Origin: Copromyces sp. CBS 386.78
Taxonomy: Eukaryota > Ascomycota > Sordariomycetes > Sordariales > Sordariaceae
DNA length: 64,000 nt
Reading direction: 5' to 3'
Assembly: GCA_030685235.1 (NCBI GenBank)
Contig: MU839139.1
Location: 216,865 to 280,864, forward strand
Made by a program: the position numbers and the translations under genes. Every line of letters starts with the position of its first letter. Within the stretch, counting starts at the first letter, position 1. The notes under the pieces were generated by a model that saw only the letters and a list, made by a program, of their open reading frames with translations, was not told the origin of the DNA and did not search any database. Of this stretch, positions 41,201 through 51,330 are shown one piece after another.

Positions 41201-44200
41201 GTACTATAAGGGTTAATATAGCCGAAAATATTAAACGTATAATAGAAAAGGATTAATTAATAGAAAAGTATAATATTTTAGACCCGTTTACCCTTAACGA
41301 TAAATTTATATTAAAAATAATTAAAGAAATCCTTATAAATAAAGTATAAAAATATAAAAAATTCTTCGATAATAATTTTTATCGCTAAATTGATAATTTA
41401 GTAAGTAAAGGTAATGTAACTACTTTAAAAGCCGTTAAAGTCTCTAACTTTATTAAAATTATTAGTATAGATATTAATTTCCCCCGGTACGAAGAAGTTA
41501 TTAATTAATATTTCGCCGTTAATAGTATCGCCTTACGTAAAGTTACTTCGGAAAATATTACGAAATTTTATAAAAAAGCTAATAAACCCCCTAAAATTAA
41601 CGAATAAATTTAAATTAAATTACTTCGATAATACTAGTATTATATAAATATTTTCTATTAAGAGGGAATTAAAACCCTTCCCCTTTATCGTTCCTACGAT
41701 TTTAAAATCGAATTCTGCCCGGAAATTATACCCCTAGCTATTTGTAAACGCCCTTTTAATTCCGATGAATTTAATGTTATTAAAAATTAAATTGATAATA
41801 TATTATAAAAGGAATTTATTTAATTATTATAATTAAAAGTATCCGCTTTAATCCTTCTAATAAAGAAATTAAGAAGAAGAGTCTACGTTTATATAAACTA
41901 CTACGGTATTAATAATATTACCCTTAAATTATAGTATTCGCTATTGTTAATTAAAGAAACTTTTAATGTAATTTATTGTACTAAAATTTTTATTAAATTC
42001 GATATTATTGCTACTTTTAATTATATCCGCGTTAAAAAGGGGTACGAATAGTTTATAATTTTTATAATATGGTTTAATCTATTTAAATTATTAGTAGTTC
42101 TATTTAATTTATAAGGCGCCCCCGGGGCTTTTTAAAACTATATTAATAATATTCTTTATAATATTCTTAATATTTATATAATTACTTATTTTAATAACGT
42201 TTTAATTTATTCCGATAATATTAAGGATTACGAATAGTACGTAAACGACGTCCATAATTATTTAATTAAAGTAAACCTTAGCGTTAATATCGATAAATAC
42301 GAATTTTATATAATACGAACGAAATATTTAGGCCTTATTATTATATTGGGAAATATTGAAATAAATCCGGAAAAGGTTAAAGCTGTTACCGATTAGGTAA
42401 TTCCCTAATTTAAGAAGTCCCTATAATTTTTCTTAGGCTTTGTAAACTTCTACCGCCGTTTTATTAAAAATCTTTCGATAATAGCGGAATTATTATACAA
42501 ATTTATAAAGAAGAATGCCGTATAATTTTAGTCCGTTGTATATAATTCCGCTTTCGAGGCTTTAAAATAGGTTTTTACTAGCGGACCCGTATTGAAAATC
42601 TATAATTAGTCTAAAAAAATGGTAGTTAAAATAAATGCTTCTAATTAAGCTGTAAGTAGTATTCTCTCTTAATACGGTAATAACGGTATTCTCTACTTAA
42701 TTGCCTACTTTTCGTTTAAATATATAATTTAAAAGTATAATTATAATATATACGATAAAGAGTTATTCGCTATTATTAAAGTACTAGAGGAATAGAGATT
42801 AGAATTCGAAGGAGCCTAATAGCTTTTTAATATTTTAATAAATTATAAAAACTTTTAAATGTTTATAATTAATAAATAACTTATATAGCGTTATATAAAG
42901 TAGTCCTAATTTTTATTATAATTTAATTTCTTTATTAAGTATACCCCGAATTCGCAAAATCTTCGCCCTAATACCCTAAGTTGTAAACTTAACGATTGCC
43001 CTATTAATATCGATAATAATTGTTTAGTAGCCCGCTAGCGGGTATTTTTAAACCCTGTATAATTTGAAAACGGTTACTTCGACCCTTTAAATTTCACCCT
43101 CCGTTTAATAAACGACTATAACGATAAATCTATTAATAATATTATTTTAAATAGTTACGAAACTTTAATTTTCTTCTAAGAAGTCGTTTCCTATTTATTG
43201 GATCTTATTTATAAATAATAAACCCCTAATATTAAAAAGGTATTTTATAAAGTATTCGTAGAATATTAGGTAATTAATAATAGAATTGCTAAATAGTATA
43301 ATAGGGTTATTATCGATCCGTATAATAAAAAACTTTAATTCGTTTTAATTAATTGTTAATATAATTCTTCTAACGTAGGGTACCTTAGCCGTAACGCGAT
43401 TTATAACTTTTTTTAACGTAATTTCTATTAGGAGGAGATAATTTACGATATTAAAATTTTCTATAAAAGATATTTCCCCTATACTAAAACGAAATTTTTA
43501 AAATAAAAGTCCGTTAATTTATTTAAACCTTTTAAAATTTCGTTCGCCTTATAGAAAAATATTTCTATTAATTATATTACTTTACTACCCCTAAATATCT
43601 ATTTCGGCTAGACTTTCAAATATATTGCCGTTATTATTAACCGACTAATTAAAATATATTACTATATCCTAACGGTAATTCTAGAAGTTAAAAAATTAAT
43701 TAAATGATTTATCGACTAGGTATACTACCTTTATAATTTATTAAATACAATCTTCTCCAATTGTAGTATATAATTTATTTTACGTTTTTAGAATATTCTA
43801 TGTAAGCGGTTTGCCGTTATTTGTAAGTTGACTTCTGCTTTCCACCCTTAAATTAATATTTAAACCGAATGTATTAATGTAAAAATAGAATAATTCCTTC
43901 GTTTTTATATTAATTGGGTATAGATTAATTAGGCTAAATAGTTTTTATTCGCCGAATTTATAAATAATAACGCGACCTCTTTATTAATTAATATTTCTCC
44001 TTTCTTCGCTAATTATAATTTTTATCCTCGAATAGGTACCGAGTTATATATTTTATTGTACTTAAATTTATTACCTGTTTAGTTAAAAGAGTATTATACA
44101 GCTAACGAATTAATTAATTGTTTTTAAACGATTTAGGACTTTGCGTCCTAATAAATAAGGTGTACTTAAGTACGGTATGAAAATAATGCTAATTGTTACC

Positions 44201-45092
44201 GAATCGATTCGCCTAAATATAAGAAGGGGGATTTAATATTCTTTAATATAATTAATTTCGCTAATAGCCGACCGATATTAAAATTCTACCCCCGTTAGGA
44301 AGGACCGTTTAAAGTTATATAAGCGGAATTTTATATAATATATTTCGTATTACTTTCGAATATAAAGTATGCCCCTATTTTTCATATTTCGATAATTCAA
44401 CCCTAAATTGGTAGAAGCCTATTTAGTTAGAATACTTTAACGGATATTAAAGTAAATGACGGTAGAATTATAGTCCGTATGAACGATTATGAGGAATGTA
44501 CCGAATAGGATTTTGAGAAATTCATCGATTATACCTAATTAGGTAATAATATTTATTAGTACTATTGCGTATAATAGAAGGGAGATTATTAATTTACTTA
44601 GGAATTTAAAGTTAACGTTATTAATTATAAAAAGATAGTCCTACGTTTCTATAAGGAGAATTCCGATAAATTAGTGCTCTCCGAAGTTTAGTAATAGCTT
44701 GAATATATTAATACCGCCCTGGTACTCGTTCCCGAGTCCGCTCCCGAGCCCTTTGAGTCCGTTCTTGAATTACTTAGACGGCGCTCCGCCCGCTTGGTAC
44801 GCCGTAAAACCGCTGCTGTAATTAATATATTTATTTTGCTACTAGATGGCGTTACGACCGTTCGTGAACCGACCGAACCGATAAATAAGAAGGTAGAAGA
44901 GTCTTTAGCTTTATTATATAAGAAGATATTACGAAGGTTGTTAAATATTTGGGTAGGTAGGATATTATTTGTAGAAGTTATTAATTATAATAAAATATTG
45001 GAGGAAATAGAATTAAACGATTATAATAGTTAAATTATTATTTTATATATATATTGTTTGAAACTACTAGAACTTCTTTTAAGGGGGGATAG

Positions 45093-45302
45093 TATTATAG
45101 GATTAGCCTATAATATACCTACCCTATATTCGCACTATATTTATCGTTATAGTACGGTTACGTATAAGGTTATATGCGCGTACGGCCTGGCTTTAGGGCT
45201 CTCGCCCATATAGCTAGTCCTCCGTACACATCCTTCCTTTCCTCTCCTTCGCATAACAACGTATATCCAACCCTACCCCCAACAGTACCTTACCCCGTGA
45301 TA
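45093..45302 (+). repeat. 3' LTR of element D
   Basis: 210-bp mate of the 5' LTR, ending ACCCCGTGATA and followed by target copy ATTAT. Confidence 0.9.
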
Positions 45303-45585
45303 ATTATATCCTCTAATATAATACGACAATTTTATAAAATATACTTAAAGGTTCTAATACTCCTAAATTAATTAGCGGCGGAGTAAAAGCGAAGGAGGAT
45401 GTTAGAAGAGACAGAAGAGCCGGCTATAGAAGCGGAAGCTCCGTTAATAAAGTACGAAGGGAAGAGGAAATTGTTATAATTAATGGCTATAAAAGTTTTT
45501 TATAGTTGGATTAAACGTTTAATAGGGTTATCTATTATTTTATATAATTTTAATTAGTTATATAGCTTCTTTTAATCCGAGGAAG

Positions 45586-45816
45586 TATTATAAGGTTAGC
45601 CTATATTATATATATTAGTAATAATAGCTCTCTAAAACTACTATTACCATCGGTTAATTAGCTATAGCCTCCCGCCATAGACCTACTAGGGGTTTATAGC
45701 TCGAGTCCTATAAAGGCCCATCTCCCGATCGCACCTCTACACTCTTCCCTTTCTTCCCTCGTACAATTACGCATATCAATCATCTACACCCAACCTCTCG
45801 CCCTCTTCCCGTAATA
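45586..45816 (+). repeat. 3' LTR of element A
   Basis: 231 bp beginning TATTATAAGGTTAGCC and ending CTTCCCGTAATA, followed by target copy GCGGG. A purine-rich CCGAGGAAG abuts its start. The mate is at 15680-15910. Confidence 0.9.
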
Positions 45817-47549
45817 GCGGGCTAATCTTCCGCTATTTCGCTAATAAATCCTCTTCTTTTTGTATAGTTAATTTTATAAAGCTAAATAAGTGCCGTAGCG
45901 CCTCCTTCTTATCGCTTCGAATTACCGATTTTATTATTAAATTGAAGATATAACCGAAGTAGTATACGTATTGGATTTTAGTTTTATATTCGTATTCGTT
46001 ATAAAGTAAGTTAATTAACCCCTAGTAAATATAATTTTAATAAATATTATTAATTTATATATTATTTAACTATACTTAATTAAAATTATTTATAAATAAT
46101 TTAATTAGATTAAAGTAACCTACTACAATTAATATAATATTTTTATTACTATAGCTACCAGTTATATAGTAGAGACTAAATAAATAATATTTAAGCGACT
46201 ATTTATAATTAATATAATAAATAATAATATTGAAGAAAGTATATTAGTTAAACGACGTTTAAAAGTCGAAGGAAATATATTTTTTATATAGCGACTAAGT
46301 AAACTTCTATTTAAGTACGTTAAAGTACGTATTATAGCGCTCTTTAATTTAAACTTTAATAGTCTTTCTATTCGATAATAATAGTTTAATCGTTAATTAC
46401 TTATTTATTAATAATATTAAATTACGAAACTCCGGAAACGATATAATAGTAAAAGGTATATTAGTATTAATAATTTAGTTAAGGAATAAATCTTTAAAAT
46501 TATTAACGACCGGTTTTAAAATCGACTATTTATTAACACTTTTAACCAGCTTTTTAATAATGGATTTATTACGTTTAATAATTGAATCCTTAGCGGTTAA
46601 CGGCAGTAATTTCTTATATTATTTACGTAAATATTTACTAGGGGAGGTAGTAGCGAGAATTATAATTAGTTAATTACTAACCGTTATAATTATAAAAGAG
46701 GGGAATTATATTATATATTTTTAAAGAATATATAATAATATTTATAGTATTAAAAGGCTTTTTTCTCTTAATTATTAAATATTTCGATAAAATAGATATT
46801 ATAATAGGAAATTTACAATACCCTCTTTTTTTTAACGTATATTTACTTTTCGAAAACGTAGTATTTCCCCTTTATACGAATAGTAAGGAGGTTGGCGATA
46901 CTATAAAGGATAGTTTTAATATCGATGGCGAGGAATTTTAATATTTGCTCTTTAAAAGAAGTATTATAGGTAGTATATAATATATTAAAAGTAGAAGTAA
47001 TTATACGCCGTTACTATAAAGTAGTAAATTCATTCGGTTGTATAATACTATTAATAGAGGGATTTCCCTATAGGGATTGGGAGGAGGAGGGAGTACTAGC
47101 TATAATATCGTTATATAAATTAATTATAAATTGTTAATAGAAGTATATATTACGGGCGAATTATTAATAATTATATTATTAATTGGGATTTATTAGTAAA
47201 ACAATAAGTTATATTTTACGTATACGAAAATTTTTCGCTCGAAATTATAGGGTTAACCCTTTATTGCGGCAAAATAACTATTATTACCCCCGATTTATAA
47301 TTGGTTTCTAGAGCCTAATCGAACCCTTGTAGTAGATTCGAATATTTAAAAACTAGATTTGTACGTATAAAATGATTAGATTTGAATAATTAAGCCTAAT
47401 TTAGTTAATTTATTTGAAAAATTAAGCTTAGGGAGCCTAGATTTGGGCTTATAAGTCAAAATTTTACTTAGATTTGCCCTTGTTTAGGGCGCGGCCTACT
47501 TGGACTTGACTTGGGGTCGATTTGACTTATTCCCGACCTTGACCCTGAT

Positions 47550-48124
47550 GGTGCTCCCGCCAAATCCGACTTCTTAGCCCAAGCCGTTACTTACCCCACC
47601 GCCGTCTCTCACCAGACCCAGGTCAACTCCCTGCTCTCCCAGGTGTCGACCACCAACCCTCAGTCGTGGCTCCTCACCCTCACCAACTTTTACAACCGGT
47701 ACTACAAGTCCACCTACGGCACGCAGGCCGGCACCTGGTTGTATGACACCATCGTCTCCGTAGCCTCCGCCAACTCGGCCATCACCGTGACCAAGTTCAC
47801 CCATTCTTGGAGCCAGCCCTCCATCATCGCCAAGATCCCCGGTACCAGCAGCAACCTGGTTATCGTGAGCGCTCACTACGACTCGACCGGCGGCTCGTCC
47901 ACCGCACGTGGACCCGGCGCCGACGACAACGGCTCGGGCGTCGTCGTCATCCTCGAAGCCCTCCGCGTTCTTGCCAACGCCAAGTTCGCTCCCAAGGACA
48001 CGCTCGAATTCCACTTCTACTCTGCCGAAGAGGGTGGTCTCCTTGGCTCTGCTGCTGTCTTCTCCAGCTACAAGTCCGCTGGCAAGAGCGTGTATGCCGT
48101 CATGAACCAGGACATGGCTGGATA
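47550..48124 (+). pseudogene. M28 aminopeptidase, segment 2 (main catalytic part)
   Basis: Continues segment 1 in frame after the hAT. It carries most of the zinc-binding catalytic core of peptidase family M28: the histidine ligand in VSAHYDS, the bridging aspartate in GADDNGSG, the catalytic and ligand glutamates in SAEEGGLLGS and the aspartate in MNQDMAGY. Such enzymes are secreted zinc exopeptidases that remove N-terminal residues, leucine preferentially, from peptides. There are no stops or RIP-type damage over 191 codons, although the gene is broken on both sides. It is cut at 48124 in the tyrosine codon of GYSP by MITE copy 3. Confidence 0.9.
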
Positions 48125-48691
48125 CCATAGCGGAAAAATGCGGATTAGGACATTCAATGTTTAGGAGGTACATCCTAGACTTCCAATGTTGCTTTGACAT
48201 TCAAAGTTGAAGGCGCTATAATATAGGGGGTTGTACCTGAAGAAGAAGGAAGGAAAAAACTTCGAGAATTTTTTTTTTTTCAAAGTTTCAAAGTCCTTCC
48301 TTCCCAACATCTCACTTTCCCTTTATAACCAAGAAAAACTCGCCCTTTCCTTCAGAAATAACGATTTGGCTCAGTGGCCAAGTGGTTAATGAAGTAGTTC
48401 TTCACCTTCAGACTCGTGTTCGATTCCTCGCTGTGACCAAAATTTTTATTCTTCTCAACTAAAAAAAAAAAAAAAAAAAAAAAAAGGATTTATTAGCCTT
48501 CTATAAGACCTTCTGGAATCAAAGGCTAGGGTACCTAAAGAGGTACTCTAGCCTTCTATTTCTTTTACTTATAGGGCCTTAAACATTGGATGTCAAATTA
48601 ACATCGGAAGTTTTAGTCTGATCAAATGTTTTGTTTACATTGGTTTCTGGACAGCACATTCAATGTTACATAGCGCATATTCCCAGTACGG
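48125..48691 (+). mobile_element. tRNA-like MITE, copy 3, inside the aminopeptidase
   Basis: 567-bp non-autonomous element flanked by TA (48123-48124 and 48692-48693). Left end CCATAGCGGAAAAATGCGG; right end reverse-complemented CCGTACTGGGAATATGCG. Both arms continue to an ACATTCAATG block. The outermost bases closely resemble those of copies 1 and 2, so all three belong to one TIR group, but the interior differs: CATT/AATG-type subterminal repeats replace TCTAGGCTAGA. The core is a tRNA-like module (A box 48375-48385, B box 48417-48427) followed by a run of 25 A at 48461-48485, as in a SINE tail. Removing the insert and one TA restores the aminopeptidase frame. No transposase; not RIP-mutated. 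Confidence 0.82.
48375..48485 (+). promoter_or_regulatory. tRNA-like RNA polymerase III promoter with poly(A) tract
   Basis: A-box TGGCCAAGTGG (48375-48385) matches TRGYNNARYGG at all 11 positions. B-box TGTTCGATTCC (48417-48427) matches GGTTCGANTCC at 10 of 11. The spacing is normal for a tRNA. The surrounding 48368-48440 looks like a tRNA with poorly paired arms, so a tRNA-derived SINE head is more likely than a working tRNA. Five T near 48443 could terminate transcription; 25 A follow at 48461-48485. Confidence 0.65.
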
Positions 48692-48693
48692 TA

Positions 48694-49133
48694 CTCGCCC
48701 AGCGGCAAGATCTCGATCTATACCGACTATGTCGACACCTCGTTGACTGCGTACACTCGCGTGATTGCCACTGCTTATACCGGCGCCACGACTAGCGATA
48801 CGTGCGGTTATGGATGCTCGGATCATGCGTCCGCCAGGTCTAACGGTTTCCGTAAGTTACATGTGCTGTCTTGTGGACTTGAAGAAGAATCCGGATGACT
48901 GACCTGCGATTTCCAGCTGCCGCCTATGTCTGCGATGAGCCCATGGATACCGCCACTCCTTACCTCCACTCTTCCAGCGATGTGAGTACTACCCGCCCCG
49001 CGATCATTCTCCCTGGGCTACGGCTAACCCATTGTCTCCACGCGAACAGGCTTACTCCACCATCATGTGGGATGCTGTCCTCCGCCATGCCAAGTTCACG
49101 ACTGCCTTCCTTGTTGAGGCTTCCTACCTTTAA
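48694..49133 (+). pseudogene. M28 aminopeptidase, segment 3 (C-terminal part)
   Basis: The frame resumes with SPSGKISIYTDYVDTSLTAY and continues through CGYGCSDHASARSNGF. An intron lies at 48852-48916 (GTAAGT...CAG), then PAAYVCDEP and PYLHSSSD, which holds the last zinc-ligand histidine of the M28 site. A second intron is at 48982-49049 (GTGAGT...CAG), then the last exon ending VEASYL with TAA at 49131-49133. Both introns keep frame. The two conserved cysteine pairs region (CGYGCSD) is typical of secreted fungal leucine aminopeptidases. All splice sites and residues look intact, so only the two insertions (and possibly the first intron junction) inactivate the gene. Confidence 0.88.
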
Positions 49134-49525
49134 CGGGTTGTAGTGACGCTCTTTCTCTTTTTCCTGTTTCCTTTTTGACGAGGCTACGATCAAGTTTGCA
49201 TGTGAGTAGAGTGAGTGCCATGCCGGCAGACCCATGGCAGACACGCATGGGTGGGATGAGGTGTTCATGTTGAAAGTAGGGCACATGTAACGGATAGCTC
49301 CATAGGTGGCCAGGCGAAAGAGTTGTGGACATACCAATGAAACATCAAGTTTAACGCACAAGAATTAAGAGAGAGACTCGTCTTCCCTTTCCTGCTTCAA
49401 TGACATCGATCTCAAAGTCAGCAAAACCTGCCCCTGTCCAAGACTGATGATAGGAAACGCAGAATCACACCACCGCCCACGACTGCACACGACCGGCACT
49501 CCAGCAGACCTTCTCCTTCCTTTTT

Positions 49526-49549
49526 ACTCTACTCTACTCTACTCTACTC
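49526..49549. repeat. Pentanucleotide microsatellite (ACTCT)n
   Basis: About five tandem copies of ACTCT in a pyrimidine-rich stretch. Confidence 0.85.
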
Positions 49550-49770
49550 CTTCCTCTTTCTTCGCACTTGTCCCTCAAACCTTCGTCGCCCACCCAAGTC
49601 CAAAAACCAACTCCAAACCGGGCACCCAACCAATGTACGAAGTCCACTACCACTACTACTACCTTATATCGGGGTTGTCGTTGTTGCTGTTGCTATTGTT
49701 GTCTCTGGAGCAATTGATTAGCGATGAAAATGATAATGGAATAGTTAATTGAATTCGTTTTGCATCCGTC

Positions 49771-49863
49771 GTTGTTGTCGTCGCTGTTGTTGTTGTTGTT
49801 GTTGTTGTTTTTGTTATTGTTGTTGTTATTGTTGTTATTATTGTTGTTGTTGTTGTTGTTGTT
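49771..49863. repeat. Trinucleotide microsatellite (GTT)n, imperfect
   Basis: About 93 bp of GTT units with a few GTC, ATT and TTT variants. On the minus strand it would read as polyasparagine, but that frame has no other protein-like sequence. Confidence 0.9.
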
Positions 49864-51330
49864 ATCCGCGGTGGTAGTGGTGATGATGGTTGTAAGAGGA
49901 AGAAGTTGGGAGATGTAGACGTTGGGCTTTTTCACTTCATCAACCCCGCTTCTCTCCTTTTCTCTCTCCTTCTCCGTCTTCTCCTTTCCTACCTTCTTTC
50001 CCTTTCTCCCTTTTCTTCCCCCACCTCCCTTTTCTCATTCATCGTACTTTCTTAAAATAAAAGATTTTCGTCATTTCTCAGGGTCTTGCAGCGGGCCGAG
50101 AGCTTAGCGTTGTTCCCGGCACGACGGCAGTCATCCATGGGTTGCCCGGCCGCCCTCGATCGCCAAGGTTCTCGGCGTGGACGCTACAATCAAACGCGCT
50201 CTCAAACATGAAAAACTTGCAAAGACAGCCGCCAATAGGGGTCGATCGGAAATTCCTGTAAGCGGTAAGATAAGGAAATTTCGGTGAATGAAGTGAAAAA
50301 TAGGGATCTCTTACCAGATTTTCAATCATGTGTTTGGCCCCACCAGCTTAAAAGGTACGTGCCAAAGCCAGCTTCCCTACTAAAGTACGCGCAGAGTTGT
50401 GGTACGGATGTACCTTAGCTGGAGTGCACGGATTCGTGCACGGATCTTTTGGAAATTTCAGTAAGGAAAAGTGTAAGGAAATGAAAAAATGCCAGATTTA
50501 CGGAAAATATCGACCCCTAGCCGCCAAGGGCTAAGCCTTTCCAACCGCGACGTGCCCAGAAACTGGTGAGCGAATAAGCCAAATCACCCCATCATGATCC
50601 GCTGCCATGCCTGAAGCCAAGGTCTTGGTCGATGCCTGTGAGCCAACGCTTGCTGCTGATAAGCACTCTTGGCCGTGATCTTAATCCCAACTTTAAACGC
50701 AATCCGTGGCAGAGGCTGTGACGGTTGGTCGCCCCTTTGCCCCTGGGAACACCTCCCGTTGTGTCCTCTTTCAAGGAGACGTCAACGGGCAACGATGAGG
50801 GCATTTGCCAAGTTCAGGGCGTCGTTCTCGAGTTAGATCAGCCGCCGCAGGGTGGACATCCTCTAACAGGAGGCATCGCGGTCCATGGTGATCATTGCTT
50901 TCTTCGAATTCGTCCAAGAACGGTAAGCCTCGTAATGGTCTCAAAGATCATTTAAAAACCCCTTGTTTTCCACCCGGGTTCACAGCGTTGGCGGCCGAAG
51001 ACAGTGGAACGAGTTGTTGATCAGTCCACGGGTCATCCCACCCGTTATCACTTTCACATTTACCTCTTTGCTCTTCCTCCAGTGGGCTGGCCCATATATT
51101 TTCCTGTTCCGAACACCTTGCCCCATCCATTTGGTTGTCTCATACTGACATCCCTTGTTGTTTCCCTCATTAGACAGAATTGTGTTGTCGACCCAGCGTC
51201 AACGATCAGAGTTTGCCGGACAAGCGAGGTCCTTGGACCTGTTATCGACTATTCAGACCAGAGATCCTGCAGCAGAACCCACAGTAGCCTGTTTTTGCTT
51301 TCAGCAAGCGACTCATCACCACCTACCACG

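Larger units (their letters stand above)
38050..45302 (+). mobile_element. Ty3/gypsy LTR retrotransposon D, nested in A
   Basis: 7253 bp with 210-bp LTRs (38050-38259 and 45093-45302) and target duplication ATTAT (38045-38049 and 45303-45307). Plus orientation: reverse transcriptase VYVYINYYGINNIT near 41884, YFNNVLIYSDN near 42185, RNase H KYNYNIYDKELFAII near 42733, and an integrase zinc-region remnant (VGYLSRNAIYNFF, then RNFY) near 43376-43430. AAGGGGGGATAG at 45081-45092 is the polypurine tract. The 3' end of pol (about 44700-45030) stays GC-rich and open for 79 codons, since RIP attacks only CA/TG. Inactive. Confidence 0.87.
15680..45816 (+). mobile_element. Ty3/gypsy LTR retrotransposon A, host of B, C and D
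   Basis: Element inserted in the hAT with target duplication GCGGG (15675-15679 and 45817-45821) and 231-bp LTRs. Removing nested elements B, C and D leaves about 7.1 kb. Plus orientation: gag region 24125-26540, reverse transcriptase with YIYINYYNIN (from DYRNIN) near 35280-35320 and YLNNILIYS (from YLDDILIYS) near 35577, RNase H block SLTEYNYNIYNKKLLTII near 36119, and an integrase zinc-binding region near 36790-36910. RT and RNase H preceding integrase is the Ty3/gypsy order. Stops throughout; RIP-killed. Confidence 0.85.
14000..47541 (-). mobile_element. hAT DNA transposon carrying a nested retrotransposon
   Basis: Outer limits of a hAT element inserted in the aminopeptidase coding sequence. 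The direct repeat ACCCTGAT (13992-13999 and 47542-47549) is the 8-bp duplication typical of hAT. The ends are inverted repeats: left CAGGGTTGGGAATAAGT, right (reverse-complemented) CAAGGTCGGGAATAAGT. Removing the internal gypsy element A and one copy of its 5-bp target leaves about 3.4 kb (14000-15679 plus 45822-47541), a normal hAT size. A mutated hAT C-terminal dimerisation motif is on the minus strand at 14331-14430. Deleting the insert and one target copy restores the aminopeptidase frame (SNPDGAPAKS). Confidence 0.9.
49134..51330. other. Intergenic region with microsatellites, no confident gene
   Basis: Ordinary-composition DNA between the aminopeptidase 3' end and the antiporter start. 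It holds a pentanucleotide repeat and a GTT repeat (listed separately) and pyrimidine-rich tracts around 49940-50040. Open frames on both strands are short and overlap one another; none is recognisable. The last few hundred bases should contain the antiporter promoter and 5' leader. Confidence 0.5.

Noticed and set aside
44794..45033. 79-codon plus-strand frame near the 3' LTR of D
   Set aside because: Probably the end of D's pol polyprotein that escaped stops, not a separate gene.
47574..48200. 208-codon minus-strand frame
   Set aside because: Antisense shadow of the aminopeptidase exon. The plus strand holds the conserved M28 motifs in frame.
48368..48440. A functional tRNA gene
   Set aside because: A and B boxes are good, but the acceptor, D and T arms pair poorly and the sequence is part of a MITE with a poly(A) tract; better called tRNA-derived.
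49693..49935. Asparagine-rich 80-codon frame on the minus strand
   Set aside because: It is the GTT microsatellite read in one frame, with no protein-like sequence outside it.
51004..51330. N-terminal extension of the antiporter to the upstream ATG
   Set aside because: The 109 extra codons are not membrane-like or family-like. The ATG at 51331 is followed directly by the first transmembrane segment.
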